From assembly GCF_900104575.1 (NCBI RefSeq), contig NZ_LT629731.1:2306689-2370688 (forward strand): a DNA stretch of 64,000 bases, given 5' to 3'. Below, in pieces: positions 51,311-60,625 of this stretch. The notes under the pieces were generated by a model, which saw nothing but the letters and a program-made list of their open reading frames with translations, did no database searches and was not told where the DNA came from. A program made the translations under genes and the position numbers. Source of the DNA: Bacillus tuaregi. GTDB lineage: Bacteria > Bacillota > Bacilli > Bacillales > Cytobacillaceae. Position 1 is the first letter of the stretch. Each line of letters begins with the position of its first letter.

Positions 51311-52000
51311 ATGACAGAAGGGAAAGATTGGAAAAATGGCGCAAAGGGGCATCGTTTTGTCGCTTCCTTTAGTGGCGGTAAGGATAGTGTACTCGCGCTT
51401 TATAAGGCATCACAGATGGGAGATGCCCTTGGGTTGATTGTAATGATGGAGGAAGAAGGGAAACGTTCTAGGTCTCATGGAATGCCACCTGAGCTGATTC
51501 AGGCCCAAGCTGAATCGATTGGTTTACCTGTTTATACAAGAGCAGCAAGCTGGGCAGATTATGAAGCGGTTTTTATAAAACTTTTAGAAAAAGCAAAAAG
51601 TCAAGGTGCTGAGGTGCTGGTGACCGGTGACTTAGATATGCCTGAACATGGCTGCTGGCATGAAAAGGTGACCGAGAAGGCCGGTTTAAAGCTAGCAATG
51701 CCTTTATGGGGTATGAATCACCGTGAAGCTGTCGAGGAATTCATTCAATTAGGCTTTGTCACTATGATTGTCACCGTTAATTTGTCTTTAGGTATGATGG
51801 AAAAGGATTTAGGGCGCATTCTAACCCTTGAGTACATAAAGGAGCTTGAAGCACGTGGAATCGACCCGTGTGGAGAAGGTGGCGAGTTTCACACAACCGT
51901 AATCGACGGCCCTATTTTTCAGCAGCCGATTCCGATTCGAAAGGGTGAAATCGTTAAGGATGGAGATTATGCCTTTTTACCGTTAAAGCTAGAACAATGA
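51311..52000 (+). CDS. Dph6-related ATP pyrophosphatase
   Basis: A 229-residue protein of the adenine-nucleotide alpha-hydrolase (PP-loop) superfamily: SFSGGKDSVLALYKA is the PP-loop, followed by the LVTGDLDMPEHGCWHEKV region and GIDPCGEGGEFHTTVIDGP typical of the diphthine--ammonia-ligase-related family. Bacteria have no diphthamide, so the true substrate is unknown; annotation as diphthine ligase should be read as family only. AGGAG precedes ATG 51311. Confidence 0.85.
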   Translation: MTEGKDWKNGAKGHRFVASFSGGKDSVLALYKASQMGDALGLIVMMEEEGKRSRSHGMPPELIQAQAESIGLPVYTRAASWADYEAVFIKLLEKAKSQGAEVLVTGDLDMPEHGCWHEKVTEKAGLKLAMPLWGMNHREAVEEFIQLGFVTMIVTVNLSLGMMEKDLGRILTLEYIKELEARGIDPCGEGGEFHTTVIDGPIFQQPIPIRKGEIVKDGDYAFLPLKLEQ

Positions 52001-52027
52001 AAATACATATTTGTTCAGAGACATCAA

Positions 52028-52053
52028 ATGCCAGCCCCTTTTTGGGACTGGCA
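52028..52053 (+). terminator. Terminator after the ATP pyrophosphatase gene
   Basis: ATGCCAG-CCC and GGG-CTGGCAT arms with a short loop, then CTTGTTT. The following gene converges from the right. Confidence 0.7.
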
Positions 52054-52059
52054 TCTTGT

Positions 52060-53901
52060 TTAGTTCCACATAATGAAAAACAAATCCTTCAAACGAGTCC
52101 AGAACCCCTTCTCTTCTTCTTTCAGTACAGGTTCTTTCTTTGTTTCCTGTTTCTCGTATTCGATACTTTCTGTTTTTAAAACAAACTGGACGGATTCTAC
52201 ATGCTCATTTTCACTGGATACAAAGGATTCAGCGTCGAAATCTGACTTGTCATAATCTGCTATCATTTCATCCACTTTTTCCTTCATTTGACCAGGTAAA
52301 TCACTTGTAGATTCATATAATTCAGCTGTACCATCATGAAGCTCGCCAACTCCATTGTCCAGCTTATCTGTACCACCGGACAGTTCGACAATTCCATTAT
52401 GCAGCTCATGGTAGAAGCCCGGTAATTGGCTGACACCCGAAGTATAGTCCACTAATCCACTGTGGAAGAGCTTATAATTAGAGGAGAGTGTAGTCAGTCC
52501 CTCCTGAAGCTGTGCGAAGGAATTCGCCATATCATCCTGCTCCAGGGAAGCGGTTAGCCCACTTGCCATATTATCAAGATTCAGAGTCATTTCGTTAAGC
52601 GAGCCGATGACTCCCTCCAGGGTTGTATTAACGGCAGAGAAGGCTTCTTTTACATAGGAATAGGTACCCTTGGCAGTTTGTGCTGCGCTATACGTTTCTA
52701 TTAAACTATTTAACACTTCAGGATCTGCACCGCTTGAGTACAGGCCTTGAAGTTCTTCTTCTGTTAGATTAGCTGCCGGAATGGCTTCCATTGCCTGTGC
52801 TAAGGCTCCATTAGCGTTCGCGTAATTCTCTTTCAAAATGGCTAATCCCGCGGCTGTTTGACCTAAGCCATCAGAAATTTGAGTGAGTCCTTCTACAAGC
52901 TGACCAAGATCGCCAAGACCCATCTCTCCTGTGTTTTCCTGAAGGAAAAGGCTGATTGATTCGAGCGCTTGATCAATACTTTGGGAACCATTAACCAGTT
53001 CAGTTGAAGCTCCATTGAATTGTGAAATACCATTTTTAAATTGCTCGGAGCCATCACGTAAACTAAATACCCCATTGTTTAATTCAGAAACGCCGCTTTT
53101 CAATTCGCCAACCCCGTTATTGACGGCTTTAATGGCATCGCTTAAGGATTCCATATCACCGGTCATTTCATCTACATTAGGGGCCTCGATTGGCATGGCG
53201 GAAGGAACCGCTGAAATATCAATTCCCTGAAGCTCAAAATCAACGACATCTGCTTCAAGAACAAGCTCCTTTTCTTTTCCTGGCATGACCGTAAAGTTGA
53301 CCTGCTTGTTTTTACCCGCATTGGCAATCATCCCGCCATCTGCGAGAATGTTGCTGTACACATCCTGATTAAGCGTTAAGGAAACCTGGACAAGATAATT
53401 GTCAAAGAAGATGGGATTGACTTCTTCATTTTCAGAAAGTGCTAACCTGATTTGGATATGTCCGTCCTTGCCGGCAAGCTCACTCGGATCCGTTTCTTTT
53501 CCATCTAACCAATAAGATATATTGATATCCCATGGTAGAGGTTCCTCCGTCATATTCCCTTGATAATAGAATTTTCCTTTAGGTGCCGTGAACTCTACCG
53601 TATCGCCCTTCTGTGTGATTTCTGACAGGTCGGTTAAATTTTTTAGACTGGAATAGGTCCCATAATCGATCACTCTTCCTGCTTGTTCGATATCTAAAAT
53701 ATTGACAGTGTAGATTTCTTGTTGTTTACCTGTCGCATTAAGCTTTGCATAGACAACTTCATCCTTGGAAGAAATCACGGCCTCTTCCAAGTTTTTTCCT
53801 TCAGCAGACTGGCTGGTATTTTCCGCTGCTGTGACAAGAAATGACGGCAATGCAAGAGTGGCGACTGTATACATAACAAATAGCATTTTTGTTCTCTTCA
53901 T
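52060..53901 (-). CDS. Secreted YhgE-like coiled-coil protein, partner of an MMPL exporter
   Basis: About 613 residues with an N-terminal signal peptide (MKRTKMLFVMYTVATLALPS), an N-terminal beta-rich domain and, from about residue 250, a long run of short repeats (NNGVGELKSGVSELNNGVF and similar, with L/V and G/N spacing) of the kind seen in YhgE/Pip proteins. The C-terminus has a short amphipathic helix (GFWTRLKDLFFIMWN). ATG 53901 has AAGGAG eight bases upstream, and the MMPL stop lies two bases before it, so the genes are coupled. Probably a periplasm-like, elongated component of the exporter; role inferred. Confidence 0.78.
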   Translation of the reverse strand: MKRTKMLFVMYTVATLALPSFLVTAAENTSQSAEGKNLEEAVISSKDEVVYAKLNATGKQQEIYTVNILDIEQAGRVIDYGTYSSLKNLTDLSEITQKGDTVEFTAPKGKFYYQGNMTEEPLPWDINISYWLDGKETDPSELAGKDGHIQIRLALSENEEVNPIFFDNYLVQVSLTLNQDVYSNILADGGMIANAGKNKQVNFTVMPGKEKELVLEADVVDFELQGIDISAVPSAMPIEAPNVDEMTGDMESLSDAIKAVNNGVGELKSGVSELNNGVFSLRDGSEQFKNGISQFNGASTELVNGSQSIDQALESISLFLQENTGEMGLGDLGQLVEGLTQISDGLGQTAAGLAILKENYANANGALAQAMEAIPAANLTEEELQGLYSSGADPEVLNSLIETYSAAQTAKGTYSYVKEAFSAVNTTLEGVIGSLNEMTLNLDNMASGLTASLEQDDMANSFAQLQEGLTTLSSNYKLFHSGLVDYTSGVSQLPGFYHELHNGIVELSGGTDKLDNGVGELHDGTAELYESTSDLPGQMKEKVDEMIADYDKSDFDAESFVSSENEHVESVQFVLKTESIEYEKQETKKEPVLKEEEKGFWTRLKDLFFIMWN

Positions 53902-53903
53902 CC

Positions 53904-55964
53904 TCATTTCTCCTTATAAAAATTTGCTTTCCACGTTGTTTTCATGATAATTCGATCAAATACCAACAGCATCGCTGGCAGGAAGCAGATAACGGTGATA
54001 AACGCTAATAATGCCCCTCTTCCCAGCAAGAGTCCTATCGACGAAACAATCGGATTTGATGAAGTAAACCATAAGATAAAGCCGACGCTTGATAAAATAG
54101 AAGCAGAAATGGCAATCGAGAACATTTTACCATCTACACTTTTCTTAATTGCATGAAGTGCACTCATTTCCTGTCGCCGTTCTTTATAGTCATCAGTCAA
54201 TAAAATGGCATAGTCCACTGTTGCGGCAAGCTGTATCACGCTGATTAAGAGATAACCGACATAGACAAGAGATGTATCCGTAAAGTACGGTACGGATAGG
54301 TTCACCCATACAGCAGATTGAATCGTCAAGAGCAGCACCAATGGAATGGTAATCGATTTAAAGGTAACAAACAGAACGATGGCAACCGTAATGATTGTTA
54401 ATAGGTTCACCAACGTGTTGTCCTTTTGCACCGTATGCTTTATATCATACAGCGTCACGCTTTCACCTAAGAGATATGTGTCATCTTCATAATATGGCTT
54501 GACTGTATCTTTTACCTTTTCAATTAAGGAGAATGCCTCGCTCCCCTCATTGTTGGTTTCTGTTTGAAGAATGATTCGGCTATAATGCTCTGAATAAAAT
54601 TGCTCGATGATCTCCTTATCGAGATATTCCGGTGGAATAACGGTTCCGACTGTGTTGCTGTACGATAGTACACTGGAAACATACTGTAGCTTCTCTAAGT
54701 CCTGTACAAGCTCTGACTCCTTTGCGACGTCCCCTTTTGGGACAAGCAGAACAATCGGTATATGCTTGCCGAATTGCTTTTCTATTTTAGCTAAATCACT
54801 TCCGGATCGTGTATCCTCTGGCAGCTCGCCAATCCCATAGGTGAAGCTTGTCTGACTTTGCGCTAAAAAGGCCGGAACAATCAAAAGCAAGACAACGATA
54901 ATACTGAGGACTCTGATTTTGACAACGCCGCTTCCGATTTTTTTGAAGCTTGGCAATAACGGCTTGTGCTGTGTCTTATCAATCCATTTATAGAACATAA
55001 GAGTCATGGCTGGTAAAAAGACCATCACACTGATAAAGCTTAAGAGAATTCCTTTTACAAGATTAATTCCTAAATCAGAGCCAATCTCAAAATTCATAAA
55101 CGATAGGGCAATAAAACCGAAGAAGGTAGTAGAAGCACTAGCAGCAATCGCAGAAAAAGATTTCTTCATCGCAAGCTTCATAGCTTCCTCCGGGTCTTTT
55201 GTTTTCTTTCTGTAATCTGAAAAACTATGAAGCAGAAAGATGGCATAATCAAGTGAGACCGCCAGCTGCAGAATCGGTGCTACCGATTGGGTCACAAAGG
55301 ATACTTCGCCTAGAAATACATTCGTTCCCAAATTAATAAGAATGGACACTCCGATAGCGGTTAAGAAAAATAACGGTTCTGCCCAGGAATTGGTCGATAA
55401 AATCAGGATGAGGATGATAATCGGCACTAAAAAGGCTGCCGCATACATCGACTCTTTCCCTGCCATTTTTTGCTGTGTAGCTGTATTGAGTGCTTCTCCA
55501 GCCATGGCATTTTCTTCACCAATTAATTCATAGACGGCATCTGTTACTGCCACTTCCTCCCCTTCAGGGATACTAAAGGAAAATAAAGCATGGTTGTCCT
55601 TATAATAGGTTTCCACAAGCTCCTGATCGGCCATTTCAATCGGGGTTGTAATTCCTATGGCATCATCCAACCAGGTCACATCGGATACTCCGTCGATGTT
55701 CGCAAGCTTTTCCTTGAACACAAGTGCTTCCTGTATCGTAACGTCATGAATCATGACTCGTGTATTTGGGACAGAGCCTTCAAATTCCTGCTCCATAACA
55801 TCCATTGCTTTCGTCGATTGCGCGTCCTCTGGCAGGTAATCGGCCATATTATAGTTAACTGCTACAGTAAACTGGGCAATCGTACCGATAACGGCTATCA
55901 GCATAAAGGCAATCACAACGAACTTTTTGTGCTTCATAATCCGTGCTGCTAGACCTATAATCAT
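53904..55964 (-). CDS. MMPL/RND-family transporter
   Basis: A 686-residue RND-superfamily protein with two six-helix halves and two large outside domains, each half beginning with a single helix (HKKFVVIAFMLIAVIGTIAQ). AVSLDYAIFLLHSFSDYRK and ATVDYAILLTDDYKERRQE are the paired DYA/DY motifs of MMPL proteins that carry proton-relay Asp residues. It is first of a two-gene operon with the secreted protein. A TetR gene, here interrupted, is divergently placed upstream, so it is likely an inducible efflux or lipid-export system. Confidence 0.9.
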   Translation of the reverse strand: MIIGLAARIMKHKKFVVIAFMLIAVIGTIAQFTVAVNYNMADYLPEDAQSTKAMDVMEQEFEGSVPNTRVMIHDVTIQEALVFKEKLANIDGVSDVTWLDDAIGITTPIEMADQELVETYYKDNHALFSFSIPEGEEVAVTDAVYELIGEENAMAGEALNTATQQKMAGKESMYAAAFLVPIIILILILSTNSWAEPLFFLTAIGVSILINLGTNVFLGEVSFVTQSVAPILQLAVSLDYAIFLLHSFSDYRKKTKDPEEAMKLAMKKSFSAIAASASTTFFGFIALSFMNFEIGSDLGINLVKGILLSFISVMVFLPAMTLMFYKWIDKTQHKPLLPSFKKIGSGVVKIRVLSIIVVLLLIVPAFLAQSQTSFTYGIGELPEDTRSGSDLAKIEKQFGKHIPIVLLVPKGDVAKESELVQDLEKLQYVSSVLSYSNTVGTVIPPEYLDKEIIEQFYSEHYSRIILQTETNNEGSEAFSLIEKVKDTVKPYYEDDTYLLGESVTLYDIKHTVQKDNTLVNLLTIITVAIVLFVTFKSITIPLVLLLTIQSAVWVNLSVPYFTDTSLVYVGYLLISVIQLAATVDYAILLTDDYKERRQEMSALHAIKKSVDGKMFSIAISASILSSVGFILWFTSSNPIVSSIGLLLGRGALLAFITVICFLPAMLLVFDRIIMKTTWKANFYKEK

Positions 55965-56019
55965 TCACCCTCTCTTGCATTATTTTAATTTCAACTCTAT
56001 CATTATATAAAACACAGTG

Positions 56020-56034
56020 TTGTTTATTCAACAA
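56020..56034. promoter_or_regulatory. Possible TetR operator between the MMPL operon and the tetR pseudogene
   Basis: TTGTTTATTCAACAA is an inverted repeat with 5-bp arms and 5-nt spacer in the divergent promoter region. Only weak support. Confidence 0.35.
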
Positions 56035-56113
56035 ACAGTCACTTTAATATCGTTCAATTGACAACACTTTCTCCATTTATGTTGTTTAATGTCGAAAAAG
56101 AAAGGAACTTCCA

Positions 56114-56683
56114 ATGAATACCTCTAAATTAGATAGACGAAAACAATATACAAGAATGATGTTATAGGACAGCTTAATTCAGCTATTAAAGCAAAAGCAG
56201 CTGGCAACGATTACGGTTAAGGAGATATGCGAGCGAGCAGATATAAATCGCTCCACCTTCTACTCCCACTACTCGGATCAGTTTGATCTTCTTGACAAAA
56301 TTGAAGCAGAAATTATTGAGGATATGAATGGGTACCTCAGTCAATACAATTTCGAAAAAGAAGAAGAATCCTTACAAATGACTGAAAAACTATTTGAATA
56401 TTTCGCTGAAAAAAAGGATGTATGCCAAACTCTTTTCAATGAAAACGGAGACCTAACCTTTCAAAAAAGAGCCATGGATGTGGCGTATCAATTCATCATG
56501 AAAAATTGGATGGAAGTCAACCATCTCGATGAAGACGTTTCCGGTTATTTAAGCACCTTCATTATTAGCGGAAGTATCCGTGTGATGAAAAGCTGGCTTG
56601 ATAATGGGATGGATCGAAGTCCTAAAGAAATGGCTGAGCTAATTAATAGCTTTATTAATAAAGGACTTTCGTTTGTGAAATGA
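56114..56683 (+). pseudogene. TetR-family regulator interrupted by an amber codon
   Basis: ATG 56114 behind AAGGAA opens a 190-codon frame that is continuous except for TAG at 56165-56167 (codon 18). Before it: MNTSKLDRRKQYTRMML; after it: DSLIQLLKQKQLATITVKEI, then a clear TetR helix-turn-helix (CERADINRSTFYSHYSDQFDLL) and a C-terminal ligand domain ending SFINKGLSFVK. The position normally has Lys or similar (TRMLKDSLI-type), one base from TAG. Everything else is intact, which implies recent loss of the divergent MMPL repressor, a sequencing error, or suppression. Confidence 0.85.
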
Positions 56684-56690
56684 CGCAGAT

Positions 56691-56722
56691 AAAAAGGAGC
56701 TGTCCTCTACAGCTCCTTTTAT
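56691..56722. terminator. Bidirectional terminator (tetR pseudogene / MscS gene)
   Basis: AAAAGGAGCTGT with its complement and a 5-nt loop, with A and T runs on both sides. Confidence 0.85.
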
Positions 56723-56729
56723 TATTCCT

Positions 56730-58001
56730 TTATGAACGTTCGATTTCCATTACTTTAGTCTCTTTGTTCGATTCAGTAAGAATCGTTTTTAAATCATTCC
56801 CAGATGGGTTTTGGAAGACTCGAAGTCCGAATTCTGGCGCAACGGCGAAGAGATGATCAAAGATATCTGCTTGAATCGATTCATATACAGCCCACTGAGT
56901 ATTATTGGTAAAGGCATATATTTCTAATGGCAGACCATGCTCTGTCGGTGCGAGCTGGCGCACAATGATCGTCATGTCCAGATTAATTCCCGGATGATTT
57001 TCTATATAGTTGCTAATGTATTCTCTAAAAACACCAATATTGGTAAGGGCACGTCCGTTTACACGATTACTAGGGTACATATCATATTTCGTATTATATT
57101 GCGAAATTTCTTTTTCCTTGTGAACAATATAGTCTCTTAGGTAATGAATCGTTTTTAGCTTATTCAGCATTTCCTCTGTACAAAAAGTAATTGAGCTCGT
57201 ATCAATATAAAGTGCCCGCTTAATCCGTCTGCCACCAGAGCTTTGCATGCCTCTCCAGTTCTTGAAGGAATCGGATATCAAAGCATAGGTGGGAATCGTC
57301 GTGATCGTTTTATCAAAGTTTTGCACTTTTACGGTATTTAAAGAAATGTCAACAATATCCCCATCCGCACCATATTTTGGCATTTCAATCCAGTCTCCAA
57401 CACGGACCATATCATTGGCAGTCAGCTGGACCCCTGCAACAAGTCCTAATAATGAATCCTTAAAAACTAACATGAATACAGCCGATAATGCTCCTATACC
57501 ACTTAGAAGAATGAGCGGACTCTCGCCCATCAAATTAGCAATCATGATAATTATCCCTAATGTAAAGACAATAATGTTGGCTACCTGAATATATCCCTTA
57601 ATCGGTCTGACCTTCGATATTTCAAAGGTCTGGTAAATATCATTTATCGCATTTAATAGACTGTAAATTACCATTAAGCCAACAATAATAATATAGGTAA
57701 CAGCAGCCTTTTCTATGATGGTTTGATAGCTTGGAAACGTTGATGAGAAATAATAAATGACTATAGCAGGTACCACATGTGAAAGCTTATGGAATACCTT
57801 TCTGTCTAAGAGAATATTATCCCACGTATATTTGTTGTTTTGCACAAAATGTGTAATCACCTTAATGACGATTTTCTTCGTGATAAAATTCACAACGATA
57901 CAAATAAGTGCAATAAATAGAATCATAATCATCGTGGAGAGATAGCTCGTTATCTCTGGAGCCAGTCCCCAATCCAGCAGCTGATTATTTATAAGTTTCA
58001 T
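56730..58001 (-). CDS. Small-conductance mechanosensitive channel family (MscS/YbdG-type)
   Basis: A 423-residue protein with four to five N-terminal helices and an MscS core: the pore-lining segment around LLSGIGALSAVFMLVFKDSLLG followed by VAGVQLTANDMVRVGDWIEMP (beta domain), and a C-terminal cytosolic domain ending with the ELTxxxE-type linker region. Length and style fit the YbdG-like branch. GGGGGAGGAA precedes the ATG. It probably gates on membrane tension under osmotic downshift. Confidence 0.9.
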   Translation of the reverse strand: MKLINNQLLDWGLAPEITSYLSTMIMILFIALICIVVNFITKKIVIKVITHFVQNNKYTWDNILLDRKVFHKLSHVVPAIVIYYFSSTFPSYQTIIEKAAVTYIIIVGLMVIYSLLNAINDIYQTFEISKVRPIKGYIQVANIIVFTLGIIIMIANLMGESPLILLSGIGALSAVFMLVFKDSLLGLVAGVQLTANDMVRVGDWIEMPKYGADGDIVDISLNTVKVQNFDKTITTIPTYALISDSFKNWRGMQSSGGRRIKRALYIDTSSITFCTEEMLNKLKTIHYLRDYIVHKEKEISQYNTKYDMYPSNRVNGRALTNIGVFREYISNYIENHPGINLDMTIIVRQLAPTEHGLPLEIYAFTNNTQWAVYESIQADIFDHLFAVAPEFGLRVFQNPSGNDLKTILTESNKETKVMEIERS

Positions 58002-58358
58002 ATTTCCTCCCCCGTTATCTGCTATAGATGGCTAACAGAATCCATATTTCTAATTAATAGGTTTATAGAGTTTTCCAACATCAGCATTATGATGTCATCA
58101 GATGTACTCGATAAAGCTAGTATAACAAACATTGAAAAAGAGAGACAATGGTCGAAATACTCTCCTTACGGCAAGACACATAGTGTCATATCAGGGTTTT
58201 TGAGGACAAAGTTCTAAATTTTAACCATGATTTACCGGAATTCCTTCAACTAATCCGCAGCATTATTTAAGACATTAATCTTTGTTATTTGAAATTTCAG
58301 AATAATATGGTATTATGTATACCAAATATAAAATACATAAAAGGAGAATTCAACAAAG
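58002..58358. other. Divergent promoter region of mscS-like and terC-like genes
   Basis: About 357 bases with no gene. The rightward promoter at 58289-58316 is the only element recognised. A search by eye for the Mn-sensing yybP-ykoY aptamer common before some TerC genes gave nothing. Confidence 0.45.
58289..58316 (+). promoter_or_regulatory. Predicted sigma-A promoter of the terC-like gene
   Basis: -35 TTGAAA, 16-nt spacer, -10 TATTAT, 42 nt before the ATG with AAGGAG in between. Confidence 0.55.
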
Positions 58359-59078
58359 ATGGAAAACCTATTACTAGCACTTGGAATTACTGTTTCATCG
58401 GGAGCTATGATTGCACTGCTTAAAATTATCATGATTGATATCATTCTTTCCGGTGATAATGCGATTGTCATTGCAATGGCAACAAAAAACCTGCCAAAAG
58501 AATTACAAAATAAAGCCATTTTCTGGGGAACCGCAGGAGCTGTTATTTTACGGATTGCCTTTGCAGCTATTGTTGTCTACCTGCTGCAAATTCCATACGT
58601 CAACCTAATCGGTGGTGCTCTACTGCTTTGGATAGCCTACAAGGTGCTAGTTGAAAGTGAAGAAAGTGCCAACATCAAATCACATAATAGCATAGCAAAG
58701 GCCATTCAAACGATTATTATTGCGGATGCGGTCATGAGTCTTGATAATGTGGTCGCAGTTGCTGGGGCTGCACATGGTCATATCGGTATGATTGCCCTGG
58801 GTGTCATTATTAGTATCCCCATTATGATTTTCGGCTCAAAGTTTATTGTGAAAATGATGGAGAAATACGCATGGATTGCCTATGCGGGTGCAGGTATACT
58901 TGCTTGGACTGCTGGAGAAATGATCTTAAAGGATAAAAACTTAAATAGTTTAGTTGACATTCCACATGGTCCATTATCCTATGCCATTCTAGCTGTAGCA
59001 ACAGCTATGGTCCTAACAGCAGGCTATATTAAAAATCAAAGCAAGGAAAAGACTGTCGAGGGAAAACAAACAGCTTAA
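58359..59078 (+). CDS. TerC-family membrane protein (YjbE-like)
   Basis: A 239-residue protein with seven helices and the conserved acidic motifs MIDIILSGDNAIVIAMA and ADAVMSLDNVVAVAGAA, which form the metal-binding centre of TerC proteins. In B. subtilis, TerC relatives (MeeF, MeeY, YjbE) export manganese, some of them for metalation of secreted enzymes. AAGGAG precedes the ATG. The exact paralog type cannot be fixed from sequence alone. Confidence 0.88.
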   Translation: MENLLLALGITVSSGAMIALLKIIMIDIILSGDNAIVIAMATKNLPKELQNKAIFWGTAGAVILRIAFAAIVVYLLQIPYVNLIGGALLLWIAYKVLVESEESANIKSHNSIAKAIQTIIIADAVMSLDNVVAVAGAAHGHIGMIALGVIISIPIMIFGSKFIVKMMEKYAWIAYAGAGILAWTAGEMILKDKNLNSLVDIPHGPLSYAILAVATAMVLTAGYIKNQSKEKTVEGKQTA

Positions 59079-59169
59079 TAACCGGTTATTAAGCTACTTC
59101 TAATCAATGAACAGGGCATTACAGAACATAATCAAGTATACCAATCTAATCGATTATGTTTTGTAATGC
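59072..59169 (+). terminator. Two hairpins after the terC-like gene
   Basis: A perfect 24-bp palindrome (AGCTTAATAACC plus complement) overlaps the stop codon at 59072-59095. A long stem follows at 59116-59169 (GCATTACAGAACATAATC against GATTATGTTTTGTAATGC). The second borders the 3' exon side of the group II intron. Confidence 0.65.
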
Positions 59170-59257
59170 TACCTACTTAAGCATTATGAGTAGAGTAAGA
59201 AACTGATTTCAAAGGGATAGCTTGAGCTATCTCTTTTACTTTCAGTTCCTCCTCATC

Positions 59258-59290
59258 AAACCGTACGTGAGGTTTTCCCTCATACGGCTT
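59258..59290 (-). ncRNA. Group II intron domain V
   Basis: A 33-nt hairpin AAGCCGTATGAGG-GAAA-ACCTCACGTACGGTTT on the minus strand, with the GAAA tetraloop and the two-base bulge expected in catalytic domain V. It sits 33 nt after the reverse transcriptase stop codon. Confidence 0.85.
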
Positions 59291-59323
59291 TCCGACGTTC
59301 TTCTTTCTTTGGCTTTACGGTGT

Positions 59324-60625
59324 CTAACCAGCCAATTTCACTAAAATATGATCAACTTCTTCTCTAACATCCTTTAGTTTTCCGTGCTTCTTTCGATTGT
59401 TCCTCTTTTTGTTATAAAACAAGACGAGGCGTTCTAACACATACCAGTCAATACGATTCAGCCATTTCTTTGCGTGAGTTGATATAAGGTAATAGTTCTT
59501 GAAACCTTGCAGTTTCCTATTTAGTCCTTTCACTAACTCTTTGATGTCCAAGAATAATTTATTCCTTGGTTCTGTGTAGGCTTTAATCTTGGAGCGCATT
59601 TTCTTCATTGCGTCCCTCTTCGGTATATGTGACATGACATATAACGTGTTTCCTCCTTTTCGTCTGATTGGAAACTTCCGATTATGAAAACCTAGAAAAT
59701 CAAAACCATCTATGTCATTCCACAGATTAACTAGTCTCGATTTGTTTCTATTAATAGTAAGGTCGAGTTTTCCCATTATTGATTGGATAACCTTTATACT
59801 TTCAAGTGCTTGTGATTTGGTTTTGCACATGATGACGAAGTCATCCGCATACCTTATGAGTTCACCCAAGTCTTTGAACTTCTTCTCCCAAAGCATATCC
59901 ATTGTATTTAAATAGATATTCGCTAAAAGAGGTGAAATTACACCACCTTGAGGTGTACCAGTAATCGGATTTCTTATTTTGCCTTCCTCCATTATGCCTG
60001 ACTCTAACCATTTTCGAACAAGTTTTAAAACCCGTCGGTCACTAATCCTTTGTTCTAATAATTTCATCAACTTATGTTGATTGATATTATCGAAATATCC
60101 TTGGATATCGACGTCTACTACCCAAAAACATTTCTTACTGGCTTTTCTTATCTTTGCCATTGCTTGATGGGCATTTCGTTTTGGACGAAAACCAAACGAA
60201 CAGTCATGAAAGTCAGCTTCGAATATTGGTTCAATAACCATTTTCGTTGCCATTTGTGCGACTCGGTCTTTAATAGTAGGAATTCCTAATGGACGTTTCT
60301 TACCATCATCCTTTGGAATATAGGTTCTTAGGACTGGACTAGGGTGATAACGTTTCTCCTTTAATTCTAGATAGAGTTCGTTCATAAATTTCTTCTCACC
60401 GTACTCCGAGACGATTTGTTCAATCGTCTGTCCATCGACACCTCCACTTCCTTTCTTACGTTTCACACGTTGCCACGCTTCCCATAGAATATCAGGACGA
60501 TAGATTTTGTCATATAAAGCGTGAAATCTTCGAGTTGGACATTCCTTGGCACAAAGATATAACGTCTTCCAGAGTTCTTGAGCTTTTACATTATTGGTGT
60601 AGTTAGTCATTTTCCTGACATTCAC
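59324..60625 (-). CDS. ltrA: Group II intron reverse transcriptase/maturase
   Basis: A 433-residue RT: GVDGQTIEQIVSEYGEKKF in the first RT block, PLGIPTIKDRVAQMATKMVI, TPQGGVISPLLANIYL and the catalytic IRYADDFVIMCK are all intact, followed by the maturase X domain and a GIIM-type end (AKKWLNRIDWYVLERL). There is no HNH endonuclease. GTG 60625 has AAGGAGG nine bases upstream; ATG 60610 is an alternative. The active site is complete, so the intron may be mobile. Confidence 0.93.
   Translation of the reverse strand: MNVRKMTNYTNNVKAQELWKTLYLCAKECPTRRFHALYDKIYRPDILWEAWQRVKRKKGSGGVDGQTIEQIVSEYGEKKFMNELYLELKEKRYHPSPVLRTYIPKDDGKKRPLGIPTIKDRVAQMATKMVIEPIFEADFHDCSFGFRPKRNAHQAMAKIRKASKKCFWVVDVDIQGYFDNINQHKLMKLLEQRISDRRVLKLVRKWLESGIMEEGKIRNPITGTPQGGVISPLLANIYLNTMDMLWEKKFKDLGELIRYADDFVIMCKTKSQALESIKVIQSIMGKLDLTINRNKSRLVNLWNDIDGFDFLGFHNRKFPIRRKGGNTLYVMSHIPKRDAMKKMRSKIKAYTEPRNKLFLDIKELVKGLNRKLQGFKNYYLISTHAKKWLNRIDWYVLERLVLFYNKKRNNRKKHGKLKDVREEVDHILVKLAG

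Noticed and set aside
58140-58358. Possible yybP-ykoY manganese riboswitch before the terC-like gene
   Set aside because: None of the conserved aptamer blocks was found; only a plain promoter is visible.
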